This document shows positions 35,214 through 47,680 of a stretch of 64,000 nt of DNA, one piece after another. Each line of letters begins with the position of its first letter. The stretch's first letter is position 1. Both the position numbers and the translations under genes were made by a program. The notes under the pieces were generated by a model. It had not been told where the DNA came from, did not search any database, and worked only from the letters and a program-made list of their open reading frames with translations. The stretch comes from Takakia lepidozioides (Eukaryota > Streptophyta > Takakiopsida > Takakiales > Takakiaceae). The DNA lies in assembly GCA_030704615.1 (NCBI GenBank), contig CM060734.1, positions 20,398,001 through 20,462,000 of the forward strand, read 5' to 3'.

Positions 35214-38200
35214 TCATCCTGGACCATGTGTCTGCACAAAGAGTTTAAGGTCACGTCTGCTGCGCAGCCATTCTTTTCCTGATCCATCCTTAAGTCTGCA
35301 TCTGCGACCTCCCTCTCCCTTGTGCTTTCCATCAACATCCTTGTATCCCAAGAACTCATACGGCCCTTCCCATGGACTCACCATTGATGAGCGCTTTCCA
35401 GGCTTGAGCATCATGACCTTGCTGCCTTCCTCAAGTTGACGCTTCTCATAGTCTTTGGCCTGCTGCTTCTGGCCCTTCTTGATATTCTTGCGCAATCTCC
35501 CCTTCAACTGAGAGAGCAGCTGAATCTTTTCCTCCATCATCCTTGTGATTCCTTCCACCGAGTCATCTAGATTTACAGTGCTCAGCAACCCTTGTAGCCT
35601 GTTGTCAACTCCAAGTCTTGGCACCCTGCCTGTCAACACCTGGTATGGGGAAAATCTGGTTGTTGCCTGCACTCCCATCCTGTATCCGAACAGTGCCCTA
35701 TAGAGATTCTCATCCCATTCTGAGTCATTGCCAACCCCAAGAGTAGTGATACTTTGTTTGAGCGACTTAATGACTCTCTCTACCATACACCATCCTCATG
35801 GCTGTTAACTACTGCAGCAAAGGTAATCTTTTTGTCAAAGAAAGGAGGCATGCTTCTAGGCTGTGGCTCTCTTTTTAATATTCCCTTTGGGCAACCCTTT
35901 GCTGTCATCCCATCATATGAACTGTCAGTACCTATAGTTATGAACTCAAAAGAGAAATCATTCCGTGGGTCAGTCCCCGTATGGTATGGTGACAACAGCC
36001 ACCAATACAGATCTAAGTCAGTCTGTAATGAAAAGTGTTGGCCCAGGAGTTGCTTCCTAAAACACCACAGGCCCCAGACGCAAATGTAGTACTCTTCTCT
36101 TTTGTAAGCTACCTCTCCACTGCCGCTGTAGCATTCTACCTTCCTATGTGCTTGCTCTCTCAACTTCTCTTCTCCTTGCTCATACTAGAATAATTCACAA
36201 ACTACAGCTCCTTCTTCAGATTTTATCTTGACCAGAAAGGCACCATCTCTTTTTCTTCCTTCTCTCTTTGGGTGATATAAGGATGCAGTATGTACCTCGA
36301 GCTCCTCAGATTCCTCTGCTGGACCAACCGGGTATCTGCTTAATGCATCAACATTAGCATGCCTAGACCCTGCCCTATGCACAATCTTGAACTCAAAATC
36401 TTGTAACATCATGATCCATCTAGCCCTCCTCCCATATGCATCACTGACAGTAGCCAGCCACTCTAGTGGCTTATGATCTGTTCTAATCACAAAAAGGGTA
36501 CCATACAGATATTAGCGAAAATGCAAAACCCCCCACACAAGAGCATAGCACTCACCTTCCATCGGGTGATACTTCCGTTGAGCTTTAGAGAGCACTTTAC
36601 TGGCGTATGCAATCACCCGCTCCCTTTTGTACTCCTTTTGACAAGATGGCCCCCACTCCCTTGATGGACCAGTCTACATCTAGTACAAATGGCCTAGAAA
36701 AGTCTGGTCTGGCTAAAATTGGAGCAGTGATCAGTTTCACTTGAAGACCTTCGAAGGCATTCTGGGCCTCAGGCCCCCAGTGAAACTTCAAATCTTTCTT
36801 GGTGAGATTAAACAGAGGAACTGCTACCCCTGCATATCCCTTCACATAGATCCTATAGTAGTTAGTCATTCCCAGATATACCTTTACTGCCGTGGGATTC
36901 TTTGGCAAGGGAAACTTTTCTATGGCAGCCACCTTATCTGGATCTGGTTTCACTCCTTCTCCGGAAACAACATGTCCAAGGAACACAAGTTCCTTGTTGC
37001 CAAAGGTACACTTATCTGGATTCAACCGCAGGTTTGACTTTCGCAACTGTCTTAGAACTCGCTTGATGTGGGTGAGGTGGGCATCCCAATCAAGACTATG
37101 GATGTTGACATTGTCAACAAATACCTTGGCACAATCTTCGATCTCTTCAGCCAGGATAGTGTTCATGGCCCTTTGGAAGGTTGCTGTGGCATTTTTCAAT
37201 CCAAATGGCATGACCAGTCACTCCAATAGACCATTCTTGGTAATCACAGCGGGTTTTGCTCACAACATTGGGGTCCATCATAATCTGCCAAAACCCACAC
37301 TGCGAATCCAGGGCTGAAAACCATGTGGCCTTCCCTAATTGGTTCAACACATCCTGAATTAGTGGCATGGGATAAGAATCTCGCCTTGTGAGCCTGTTGA
37401 CAGGCCTGAAGTCCCCGCAAAACCTTTTTGAACCATCCTTCTTGGGTGGTAGAGTCACTGGACAGGACCACTCAGACTTGCTCTCCCTCATTTTGCCTTG
37501 GGAAATCAGAGTTTGAATATGCTTTTGTACTTCATTCTTTTCCCACTCTGATAACCTGCTGGCGTGACTGCGGCAGGGAGGGAACCCTTGGGTGTCAATG
37601 ATGTGTTCCACTTGATGACAAAAACCCAGGTCAGCCTTGCTCAAGGCAAAGCAATCCTGATGATCCTTCAACTCTACCTCCAACTATTCCTTTTTCTCAC
37701 TTGCCAAATCTGGATTTATCTTTATCCTGGTCTGGAGACTGGTCCAACATATCTCTTCCTGTTCTACTACACTCAACTCTCCTTGTTCTCTTCCCACACT
37801 GTGCAGAAAAGTTTTCATTCTGTCCCTTTCTTCCTGAAGAACTGTCTGGTTCCAGTCATGGAAATTGTCCTCCACTTCCACGTTGTTGTTACCAAGTTCC
37901 CCATTCCAGGCCTTCTGATATGCATCATGAATGATTGCTGACGCCATGCTGCGATGGGCCTCTTCTTGCAGAAGCTCTGTCATGCCTTGATCATCATATA
38001 AATCCTCCCCCAGGTTTACTTCATCTATGATCCTTTCCATGTTGCTGAGGGCAGATTCCACCTCTAATTCAGGCATCATCTGCTCATCCTCCCCTTCTGT
38101 ATCAGATTCAGATTTTTCTTCCTCCATAAACTCTTCTGATGACTCCATGAATTCATCCTCATCCTCTCTTTCTTCCTCCCATAATTCTAGATGTTGGGCA

Positions 38201-38571
38201 GATAGGGACAAGGTCATGACTTCTCTGCAATCCGACCAGTAGGTTGATTCTTCACAATCCTGCATCTCACCCTCTCCTCCTTCATCCACTGTTTCTAACT
38301 GGTTGATTGTATGGAGGGGAAAATGGGCTACATCTTTACCTGGTCCATAGCGAATCCGAATCGTTTCAGACTCAGTATCCACCACCGCCCCAAACTTCTT
38401 CAAGAAGTCTAATCCCAACAGCATGTGGTACGTGTCAGTGTTCACCACCATAAAAAACAAGCGGTTTGTCAACTCTCCAACCTTTAGATCTTCAAGTCGC
38501 CCCATTGCTGTTTCCATAGCCCCTGATGCAACCCTATAGTTGATGTCTTTGTCTGTCACAACAGATCCCAT
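35214..38571 (-). pseudogene. gypsy C pol (protease remainder, RT, RNase H, integrase end)
   Basis: On the minus strand: the post-protease part ('HMLLGLDFLKKFGAVVDTES') at 38571-37684, ending in an acidic linker; TAG at 37681; then RT N-terminal part ('PPKKDGSKRFCGDFRPVN', 37683-37200). After a frameshift near 37200 come 'MPFGLKNATATFQRAMN' and the catalytic box 'KVFVDNVNIHS', with Asn in place of the second Asp. RNase H follows ('LDVDWSIKGVGAILSK', then 'IRTDHKPLEWLATVSD' at 36490), and TAG at 36182. The integrase start is missing or replaced by unrecognised sequence (36160-35790); only its end ('ALFGYRMGVQATTRFSPYQV') and the basic C-terminal domain remain. It is inactive. Confidence 0.85.
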
Positions 38572-39562
38572 AAGTCCCAGGTCTTACTGTACTCGCTGAG
38601 ATTACAGAGAGCATTGCTCCCGTGTCCACTTGCCCTAGCACCTAGAAGTCTCCAACAGTAACCATTGCATGCAAAGCCTTCACTTTTCCCGTGTAAGCAT
38701 ATGAGATCACAGGTGCAGGTTTCTTCTCATACAACAACATGGGTTCAGTTTTGACTGTTGCCACCACTTGAGTGACCTCCTTCTGTTGAGTGAGAGCTCT
38801 CTCAACCACCTTGACAAGCCCTTTTAACTTGTCCAATTCCCCAGGCACTGTCATGATGAGATCCGTGGGAGATAACGAGATCCTCCCCTTGTAGAAATGA
38901 TTTAAGATTCTAGACTTGGTGCCACCCTCTACTGCTGCCTTGAAATTGCTGCAAGGATAAATCCCACTCTTGGAATTGGCTGACACTTCACTGCTTTCCC
39001 CACTACTCTCTTCAGATACCCTTGTACCAGCTGCAGGTGTAGAGACAGGAGTACGGTTCCTAGGAAGTCTCACCTCATTTACACTGTGCTCAGCCATCAA
39101 TGCCGTCATCTCTGCGAGTACATCATCTTCATCATCGCAAAATACTTCAATGAAGTTGGTTCCCGGGGTACCTGCAGGGTTCTGCTCCATCCTCTCCTTT
39201 GCTCTAGGTCGGAAATCTGCCCTTTTGATAAACAGCCTGTTGAGCCTGTCAAAGTATGTTTGCACCCTTTGCCTTTGGTCCTGCCTGATGGCATCCATGC
39301 GTAGCTTGACCTCCACCATATCAATTGTTCCAAACTTTGCCACAATGGCTGCCTGGAAATCTGGCCAGTTGTCAGGTTTAGGGTTCTGCTTGCGGAACCA
39401 CTCATCGGCTTTGGCTTTCAGGTTTAAACGAGCCACTTTGAACATCTTGTCCTCATTAAGGTCACGAACATCTCCCACCATCTGGACTCTTTCTACCCAA
39501 TCACTAACATCCTCACTATCCCTACCATGAAATGGTGCATCAATTCCTGATGGACTTGTCAT
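38572..39562 (-). pseudogene. gypsy C gag and protease active site
   Basis: Gag runs from ATG 39562 to TAG at 38640 (306 codons). It has a retrotransposon-gag type capsid core ('AKADEWFRKQNPKPDNWPDF', 'VKLRMDAIRQDQRQRVQTYF') and an acidic, Ser-rich linker; no CCHC knuckle is visible. Just after the stop, the protease active-site stretch 'VDTGAMLSVIS' lies at about 38600-38630, and a frameshift then leads into the pol frame. The gag ORF itself has no internal stop. Confidence 0.8.
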
Positions 39563-39619
39563 CCTGGAATTGATCCCTTCTCAACAACTAAACTTGTTTA
39601 TCACAAAATCTAAACAACC

Positions 39620-39705
39620 TCAATCTCAATCTCAATCTTGACCTCCATCTCAATTTCAATCTCAATCTCACTCTCACTCTCACTCTCGACCTCGACCCTA
39701 CTTAC
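39620..39705. repeat. (CTCAAT)n / (CTCACT)n microsatellite
   Basis: Degenerate hexamers CTCAAT, then CTCACT and CTCGAC, in the leader just upstream of gypsy C gag. Confidence 0.85.
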
Positions 39706-40123
39706 TCCCGAAAAGGCTAAATTTCTCTACAAAACTAATTCTGACCTCGGTACCATTCCCATTGGCCATTGCGCAACATCTCTACTCGGCCACCCCATGT
39801 CACTTCACGTGCCATGGTGTTCACCTTCTCCCACCTACCTTCCTCACGTACCCAAAGAGCAATGCTACTTCTACCTCCAGCGTGTATGAACCTGAGACAG
39901 AGATCCCCATCAAACAGTCTCCAGGCTGGATTAAATAAGTAAAGACTTGGCTGAGCATGAGCAGAGGCTGATCTCTGACTAAAACATATTAAAACGTCTC
40001 CTATGCTTGGTTCATCAGGTATAAGGGTATGATCACGACCTGCCATCAAGCCGAGGTCTCACCCCTTTCGCAGGTTAGTTATCAGTAACATAAACCAGAG
40101 AAACAGCTAAAGCGATCAGCTAA

Positions 40124-40135
40124 GCTCTGATACCA
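40124..40135 (-). other. primer-binding site of gypsy C (tRNA-iMet)
   Basis: On the minus strand it reads TGGTATCAGAGC, the exact complement of the plant initiator tRNA-Met 3' end. It lies about 560 bp upstream of gag, as expected. Confidence 0.85.
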
Positions 40136-40920
40136 AAAGAAAGGGGCATAAATCCCCTTTGAGTTATATTCTAGACTGTTCATTGACTAGTGAAGCACTT
40201 CAAGGCCCTATGGCTCATACCCCAAGTGCTAATCTCTAAACTATACATGACCAGAGATGTATCCACTCTTAATGCACACACCGCAGCGGAAGGGGAAGGA
40301 TGTACTAAACCTTTGTTGAATGATTGCATACATCAGCCCACGTGCCCTGTGAGTCAACATATAAGTTTCACACAAATCCAGATCAGTTGCAGTAGTGGTT
40401 ACTTACATTTACTTCCAGATACCAGGCAGGTCATACTCTCTTAATCTTTCCCCCACTACGCCCAAAGAACTGACATCCCACACTACAGGAATTGCTCTTG
40501 TGCATGACCTCTCTCTCTCTGGTTACTGTAACTGGTTTATGTGAAGCAGAATTGTTGTATGTCTCTCTTGGTTTTACTTTCTCAAGGCCAGAGTTGCTGA
40601 TGTCACAACTATATTGTCTCGCACTACTGCACCCACCCATTACATATTTCTACAGCTGAATCTCATGCATCAAATTCACTCAATGCCCCTCTGGGTTTTA
40701 CTTATCAGTTTTGTATCAGAACAGTCATCAATCAAGGGTTTCCTCTTATTTTCCCATGTTTATATTCTTTGTCTTGTTCTGCCTCTAAGTACACTTTGTA
40801 AGGAAATTGGACCTATATGCAATGCAATGTCTTAAAGTCCCAGTTGGTCCATGTGCAGATCTCATCACTGGAGTTTAGGTTATACAGCATTACAAACACA
40901 CAACCCATCAGATTGGAAAC
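40136..40920. other. putative 5' LTR region of gypsy C
   Basis: By position next to the primer-binding site this should hold the 5' LTR. A small inverted repeat (AAAGGGGCATAAATCCCCTTT) abuts the site. I see no second copy and no gene. Confidence 0.4.
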
Positions 40921-40924
40921 CATC

Positions 40925-42696
40925 TACTGACTCCCACTACATAATTTAGGGCCAATTCTGATAAGAAGGCAGCTCTGAAGATGTCGCCATGGACCTCGTT
41001 GCCCTTATCCAGATTTGCCGGGGCAGTGTGCAGAATGACATTTGGTACAGCTACATCAAAACATTTTGCATGCATCTCCACCAGGATATTGTTCAGGATG
41101 ATAGTTGGTACGGTTCCAGCTCTGGAGATGCCGCCTTGGGCCTCTTTGCCCTTTTCCAGATGTGTCAGGGTAGTGTGCAGAATGACATTAGGTACAGCTA
41201 CAACAGAACCTGCAAGCATCGCATTCCATGACACCGTACACCATATCTCGTTCAGCCATAGTGGCAAACACTCCCTTTGCATCCTCGATGCACCCACATT
41301 TTGCATACATGTCCACCATGGTATTGTTTAGAGTGTCAATTGGTACAATTCCAGCTCTGAAGATGTCGCCATGGACCACTTTGCCCTTTCCCAGATCTGC
41401 CAGGGCAGTGTGTAGAGTGACATTTGGAACAACTACAGCACCACCTGCAGGCATCGCATTCCACGACACTAAATCACGTTCAGCCATAGTGTCAAACACT
41501 CCCTTAGCATCCTCGATGCACCCACATTTTGTATACATGTCCACCAGGGTATTGTTCAGAGTGACAGTTGGCACAATTTCAGCTGTGAAGATGTCGCCAT
41601 GGGCCTCTTTGCCCTTTCCCAGATCGGCCAGGGCAGTGTGTAGAGTGACATTTGGTACAACTACAGCAACACCTGCAGGCACCGCATTCCATGACACCAG
41701 GTCACGTTCAGCCATAGTGTCAAACATTCCCTTTGCATCCTCGATGCACCCGCATTCTGCATACATGTCCACTAGGGTATTGTTCAGAGTGACAGTTGGT
41801 ACAATTTCAGCTCTGAAGATGTCGCCATGGACCTCTTTTCCCTTTCCCAGATCTGCCAGGGCAGTGTGTAGAGTGACATTTAGTACAACTACAGCAACAC
41901 CTGCAGGCATCGCATTCCACGACACCAAATCACGCTCAGCCATAGAGTCAAACATTCCCTTTACATCCTCGATGCACCCACATTTTGCATACATGTCCAT
42001 CAGGGTATTATTCAGAATGACAGTTGATACAATTCCAGCTCTGAAGATGTCGCCTGCATGGACCTCATTGCCCATTTCCAGGTCTGCCAGGGCAGTGTGT
42101 AGAGTGACATTTGGTACAACTACAACAAAATCTTTAAGCATCGCATTCCACGATACCATATCTCGTTCAACCATAGTGTCAAACACTCCCTTTGCATCCT
42201 CGATGCACCCACATTTTGCATACATGTCCGCCAGGGTATTGTTCAAAGTGACAGTTGGTACAATTCCAGCTCTGTAGATGTTGCCATGGGCCTCATTGCC
42301 ATTGTCCAAATCTGCCAGGGTAGTGTGCAAAATGACATTTGGTACAGTTGCAGCAAAATCTTCAAGCCTTGCATTCCACAACACCGTATCTCGTTCAGCC
42401 ATAGTGTCAAACATTCCCTTTGCATCCTCAATGCACCCACATTTTGCATACAAGTCCACCAGGGTATTGTTCATAATGAAAGTTGGTACAATTCTAGCGT
42501 TCCTGGTAATTATGAGTCGTTTATAAGTAGGGGAGCTCTTGGGATCAAACAAGACGACAGTGAGAGGGGGTGTCACATCAGTGGGTGAAGGACGGGGGCT
42601 TAGAAAGAGAGAGAAGGATGAAGTAAACACTGATTGGTGGGAGGGGGTAGAGGGCTTCCTGTGTATAAGTAGGTATAAGTGGATTTGACTGACCAT
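40925..42696 (-). CDS. tandemly amplified PPR (PLS-type) module
   Basis: A 502-codon minus-strand ORF (42696-41188), continued in another frame to about 40925. After a Ser/Pro-rich leader it is built from a 76-residue (228-bp) unit repeated about six times plus a partial one, each near-identical: 'NNTLVDMYAKCGCIEDAKG', 'FDTMAERDLVSWNAM', then 'VPNVTLHTALADLGKGKEVH'. These are PPR S- and P-type motif pieces of plant organellar RNA-binding proteins. A normal P-L-S triplet has about 100 residues, so each unit lacks the same 25 or so residues. No E or DYW domain follows. I doubt it is a functional editing factor. Confidence 0.6.
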
Positions 42697-42726
42697 GAAC
42701 CCAAACAGACCTCTTGTGTGTGCTGC

Positions 42727-43239
42727 TTATGTCTGTAGTCCAGTAATGTCGGATTGGTCCACGAGAACCACCACAATGCAGCTGAGCGAGCAGAGATTGA
42801 AACACGACCTGCTAAGACCAAGCTGACTCTCCGAAGAACCTGGTAAACAACAGGAAGAATGCCAAATCATGGTACTAACAGTCGCCAAGAGCCCACATTT
42901 GCAGGATGGACAAACTTTTTCACATCGCACATTGAGAAAAAACCACACCTTGCGATTGCAGTTGTCCATTGTGAAGGTGGCCAGGCGCTTCCCATAGTAG
43001 TCGATGGCCACATCGTGCACCACATCTTCATGCCCCGATTCTAGGGTTTGAGTCCCGATCTGCCCCCTATCCCACCAGCTCCGCTCGTCGTCTCTCATGA
43101 TCAGACTCGACACTAAAACAAAACCAACATAGCTCCGCCCTGTTCGACGTCTTTCATGATCAGACTCGACACTATAAGAAAACAACACAGCTCCGCCCTG
43201 TTTGTCGTCTCTCACAATCAAACTCGACACAGAAAACAA
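42727..43239 (-). pseudogene. SEC13-like WD40 gene fragment
   Basis: Minus-strand residues 'LESGHEDVVHDVAIDYYGKR' (about 43060-42990) closely resemble the N-terminus of plant SEC13, a COPII and nuclear-pore WD40 protein. They are followed by 'LATFTMDNCNRK' and a possible donor AAG|GTGTGG at 42948. Downstream, HPANVGS and LLATVST in shifting frames look like the next WD repeat in decay. The rest of the protein is absent. Confidence 0.5.
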
Positions 43240-43255
43240 ACAGATGGCAGGGGAG
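43075..43255. repeat. 60-bp tandem repeat, three copies
   Basis: Three consecutive units built on 'TCATGATCAGACTCGACACT' and AGCTCCGCCCTGTT, lying over the start of the SEC13-like fragment. Confidence 0.85.
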
Positions 43256-43860
43256 ACAAAAAAATGCTAAGTCCCCTCTAGTCATGACTGGATGGATGAA
43301 TGTAGCGATAGATGGATGGATTTTGGGTTTTCCATCAATACATCCATTCATTCATTTGTTTTTCCATTTTTTGGCCATCTTAATTTCATCCATTCATCTA
43401 AAATGAATCTTTAAATGAGTTTCACTGTCAGTTCATCCAATAGCTGTCAGCTCAGCGTTTGCATTGTCATTCGTTCCTACATTCATCCAATAGTTGCCAG
43501 CAAGGCGTTTGTTGTATCTTTCGTTCATACGTTCATCCAGTGCACAAAAGTTATGTTTGATACGTTCATCCAATAGTTGCCAGCAATGCGTTTGTGTATC
43601 ATTCGTTGAGATAATGCAGTTGTTTTGTTTCACTAACCTTAACCAGCAGTCGATTAGTTTATTGTTAATCTGCTGGGTCAGTGAAACAGTAGTTAAATGT
43701 TTTTACTACTTATTATCCTCATACTTAACACTGCGACCTAGCAACCATAAATTCGAGCACATTCAACCTAATTCATCATAGTTCATTCATCCTAGTTCAC
43801 TCATCCTAATTCATCCTAATCATTCGTTCATCCATTCATTCATTCACAGGGTGTGGCTTA
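43256..43860. repeat. CATTCATCC-rich region with ~50-80 bp tandem units
   Basis: Units 'TTCATCCAATAGTTGCCAGC' followed by GCGTTTG recur at about 43433, 43483 and 43564. The flanks are rich in CATCCATTCATTC. No gene is seen. Confidence 0.7.
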
Positions 43861-46800
43861 GTGCCCGCGAGCAATGATATGTTGACACGTCGTGGTGGGA
43901 CTGGCTCCATGGGCCAGGCGGAAGTTGGAGGAGAAGCCACCTAAGACTTTGAACGAGGCAATTGAAAGGGCTGAATGTTTATCGGATGTCCCTAGGGGCG
44001 AAAGACAAGGTCGTACGGAGCTGAACCACAAGAAGACCCGGCGGGAGGGTGACTCCTTCCGACCGGAAAAGAAGTGGGATAGGCCACGCGGCGATAATGG
44101 CACATGGAAATCGAAGGGAAGGCCTTCACACGTCAAGGCGGCACCCGGTGCTCCAAAAAGAAAATCAGGTGCGGCAGCTTATGGCAGACAGAAGGCGACC
44201 TTCGATGGAGTGTGCTTTAATTGCGGGGAACCCGGGCACATGGCCAAGAAGTGCGCGAAACCCCGACAATTGAACATGACTCGGGCAACCACGGAGCTGT
44301 CCGAAGATTCCATCAGCCGCTTGGTAGAAGCGGTGGTTGCCAAGACTTGCAAGGTAGGCAACTACTCTTGTGAGTTGTATCAGGAGACTGCCCCCTTGTG
44401 TAAAGGGAGTCAGGTAATGTCCGTGAGTGGGATAATTTCCAGAACTAACGTGTCGTTGTTGGTGGACACAGGAGCGTCGCACTCCTTCATGACACCGGCA
44501 ACGGCACGGAAGCTGGGGCTCCCGACAACTGATGTGGGGGCCTCTATTGAAGTGCGTTTTGCGGAGAACCACAACTGGCGACGAGGTTGGATTCGATGTT
44601 CCTCTTCAGCTGGGAAGTTGGGAGGGACATGATAACTTCACCATTTGCGAGATCGATGGAGTGGATCTAATTTTGGGGATGACTTTTTTGAGCAAATCCG
44701 GAGCGGTCATAGATGGCCGCAAGAGAGTAATCACGCTACCGTATGGGGATGGTGGTGAAGTTTTACGGGTGTCGGAAACGCCCAACCGAGTGGGAGGGCG
44801 AATAAACCTGCTGACAGCAAAGGAGTGGGCCGTGGAGGAGCCACACGAACCCCAGTTTTTGCTTTACGTAAGACAAGTGAAAGGAAAAGTCGATAGAGAG
44901 CCGAGCCCAGATTGGATCAAGGGGATCATGGAGAAATACCAGGATGTGATGCCGGAGGATTTACCAAGCGGTTTGCCACCGCGAAGAGGAGTTGACCACA
45001 AGATAGAGGTGATACCGGGATCGGAGCCGCCTGCCAAAGCGCCCTACCGGTTGAGCCACAGAGAGTTGGTCGAGCTGAAGGCCCAGCTCAAGGATCTAAT
45101 GTCAAAGGGGTATATCCGGCCGAGTAAATCACCTTAAGGAGCCCCGGTGCTATTCGCAGACAAGAAGGATGGGACGCTGCGGATGTGTGTCGATTACAGG
45201 GCTATGAATAAGGTGACTATAAAAAACCGGTACCCTTTGCCAAGGATCGACGACCTCTTCGATCGGTTGGTAGGAGCAAAGTATTTCAGCCGGATCGATT
45301 TGCGTGCAGGTTACCATCAAATCCGAGTGGCAGAAGGAGATGAGGAGAAGACCGCGTGCAGGTCAAGATATGGTTCATATGAGTTCTTGGTGATGCCTTT
45401 TGGGCTCACCAACGCACCCGCGACCTTTAGCACGCTAATGAACAGCCTTTTCCAAGAGTGGTTGGATGACTTTGTGATCGTGTACATCGACGACATCTTG
45501 GTGTACTTGAAAGCAAATGAAGAGCACCTGAAGCACCTCAAAAGGGTGTTCCAGAAATTGCAGGAAGAGAAGTTGTATGCCAAAGCTTCAAAATGCAAAT
45601 TTGGGGTCACAAAAGTGGATCATATGGCATGTGATTACACAGGATGGGATCAAAATGGATGACAGAAAGGTGAGGGCGATCTTGGACTGGGAGCCTCCGA
45701 CTTCCAAGGTATGGGTATGGAACACCTTTTGTGGCCAAGCTTTTGCCGAGTTGAAGCAACGGATGGCGGAAGCTCCAGTCCTGAAAATCCCGGAGTTCGA
45801 CCGTCCATTTGAGATTCATACAAATGCGTCGGACTTCGCAATTGGGGGTGTGCTCATGCAGGATGGACGTCCAGTGACTTACGAAAGTAAGAAACTGAAT
45901 AAAGTGGAGCGACGGTGGCCTACGCACGAGAAAGAAATGAAGGCGGTGGTGCATTGCCTTGAGCTTTGGCGCCACTATGTTGGTTCCAACCCGGTGAAGG
46001 TGTTCACGGACAATGTCACGGTAAGTATTTTGCCACACAGCCTAAGTTGTCCCCAAAACAACTTAGGTGGCAAGACATTTTGACAATGTTCGACGTGGAT
46101 ATCCAGTACAAACCGGGACGGGACAATGTGGTGGCTAATGCTTTAAGTAGAAAGCAGCAGATCATGTTGGTGTACAGGGGCGAGACGGCGCTCCAAAGGA
46201 AGATCTGGAAGGCTTAGCGAAAGGATGAGATGGCGAAAGCCATGATGCGGGACTTGAGGTTGGGGGTTAAATCGCAGTTCCACTTGCACAATGAACTGCT
46301 CCGGTACAAGCAAAAGCGTCTTTATGTGCCGAAGGGAGGGATCAGAGATAGTCTCTTGAGAGAATGTCATGATGGCCCGCTTGCGGGCCACGACAGAGCC
46401 AAGCGCACCGCGGCACTCTTGAAGAAAGAGTATTTCTGGCCCAAACTGAGGGAGGAGGCCGAAGAGTATGTCAAGACATGCACCACATGCCAACAAAACC
46501 GGAGCGAGTACAAAAAGCAAGCGGGGCTGTTGCAACCCTTACCGATTCCAGAGGGGTCTTGGGAAAGTGTCTCGATGGATTTCATGACTGCTTTGCCGCT
46601 GTCAAAAGGATTCGATCAATCATGGTGGTGGTGGATAGGTTCAGTAAAATGGGCCATTTCATTCCCACCAAGGAGACGACAGCGGCGCAGAAGACGGGGC
46701 GACTTTATTTCGCCCACGTCTTCAAGCATCATGGACTCCCGAATGATATTGTCTCGGACCGCGATCCAAAGTTTATAAGTAAATTTTGGAGAGCACTTTG

Positions 46801-47270
46801 GAAGAAAATGGGGACGAGGCTCAAGATGAGCACCGCCTTCCGACCTACAACGGACGGCCAAACGGAAAGAGTGAATTCCGTGGTGAAGCAGATCTTGCGG
46901 AATTATGTGTCGGCAGACCAATCAGACTGGGTGGAGCACTTGGATGCGGCAGAGTTCTGTTATAATAACACAAAACACTCCGCAACGGGAGTTTCCCCTT
47001 TCGTATTGGTCTATGGAAGAGCACCTCTAGTGCCAACAAGTTGGGCCGCCCAGGACGTTGAGGAACCGGCAGCAGCAGCGGTGCTGGAAAAACGCAAGCG
47101 TTTGTTGGAGCTCGCAAAGTACAACATTGCCAAAGCTAGGAAATGGTATGAATTACGGCAGACGAATCGGAAGCGGATGGAAGTTAAGTTTGAGGCAGGC
47201 ACGGAGGTCTGGTTGAACATCAAGAATTTTCGACTACCTTCGGAAGTGAGTCCGAAGTTCGTACCTCCGT
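43861..47270 (+). pseudogene. gypsy B gag-pol, plus-strand copy (decayed, truncated)
   Basis: It begins inside gag ('LEEKPPKTLNEAIERAE'), then the CCHC knuckle 'CFNCGEPGHMAKKC' (near 44212) and protease 'LLVDTGASHSFM' (near 44460). There is a frameshift near 44580 and a TAA at 45135. RT keeps '[11 protein letters not shown]' (near 45480). Another frameshift near 45620 precedes a deletion of roughly 50 residues between RT thumb and RNase H. RNase H reads 'HTNASDFAIGG', so the first catalytic Asp is Asn. TAG is at 46215. The integrase finger (C-x2-C 'CTTCQQN') and core ('VVVDRFSKMGHF', 'DIVSDRDPKFIS') follow, with a frameshift near 46615. Pol stops near 47265, joined to LTR sequence. It is inactive. 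Confidence 0.9.
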
Positions 47271-47352
47271 CTATTGTTGTCACTGCCCCCACCACAGGGG
47301 CAGCTCCTCTTGTGTTCCGACCCCCTGCCCTCAAGGCAAATGGCCGCGACAC
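47271..47352 (-). mobile_element. gypsy B LTR fragment, opposite orientation
   Basis: Matches the high-coordinate ends of the LTRs at 61186 and 63244 ('GACCCCCTGCCCTCAAGGCA', then GGCCGCGACACA). Those LTRs belong to minus-strand elements, so this piece is inverted relative to the pol on its left. The join shares the short word CGTACCT. Confidence 0.75.
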
Positions 47353-47680
47353 ACAACAGACTGATAAAGTAGCGTCCGACAGACAGACACATGTTGGAAC
47401 AGACCGACTTTCACGAGACCGTCGAGAGAAGAGACTGAGACGAAAAGCATCATATCCCATGCAGTGGTGGGCCACCAGAGCCAACGCGAACAGACTCATA
47501 GCAGAACAGACTGATAAAGTGAGTCTAATAGACTGATATCGATAGAGATTCAGTTCTCGCAGACGCACGGTTCGACAGACTGAGGAGAGAAGAGATTTAG
47601 GAAAGAAGCAACTAGAAGACTGACGGGAGAAGAGACTGAGGGTAAACAAGAAAGTCGATATTCCTCAATTGTCCTCAATT
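47353..47680. other. short-repeat-rich stretch
   Basis: 'CAGACTGATAAAGT' occurs at about 47358 and 47507, and GACAGACTGA/GAAGAGACTGAG words recur. No gene is seen. Confidence 0.4.

Noticed and set aside
41228-42277. 349-codon plus-strand ORF over the PPR array
   Set aside because: It is the antisense shadow of the 228-bp repeat; its repeats mirror the PPR units and show no domain.
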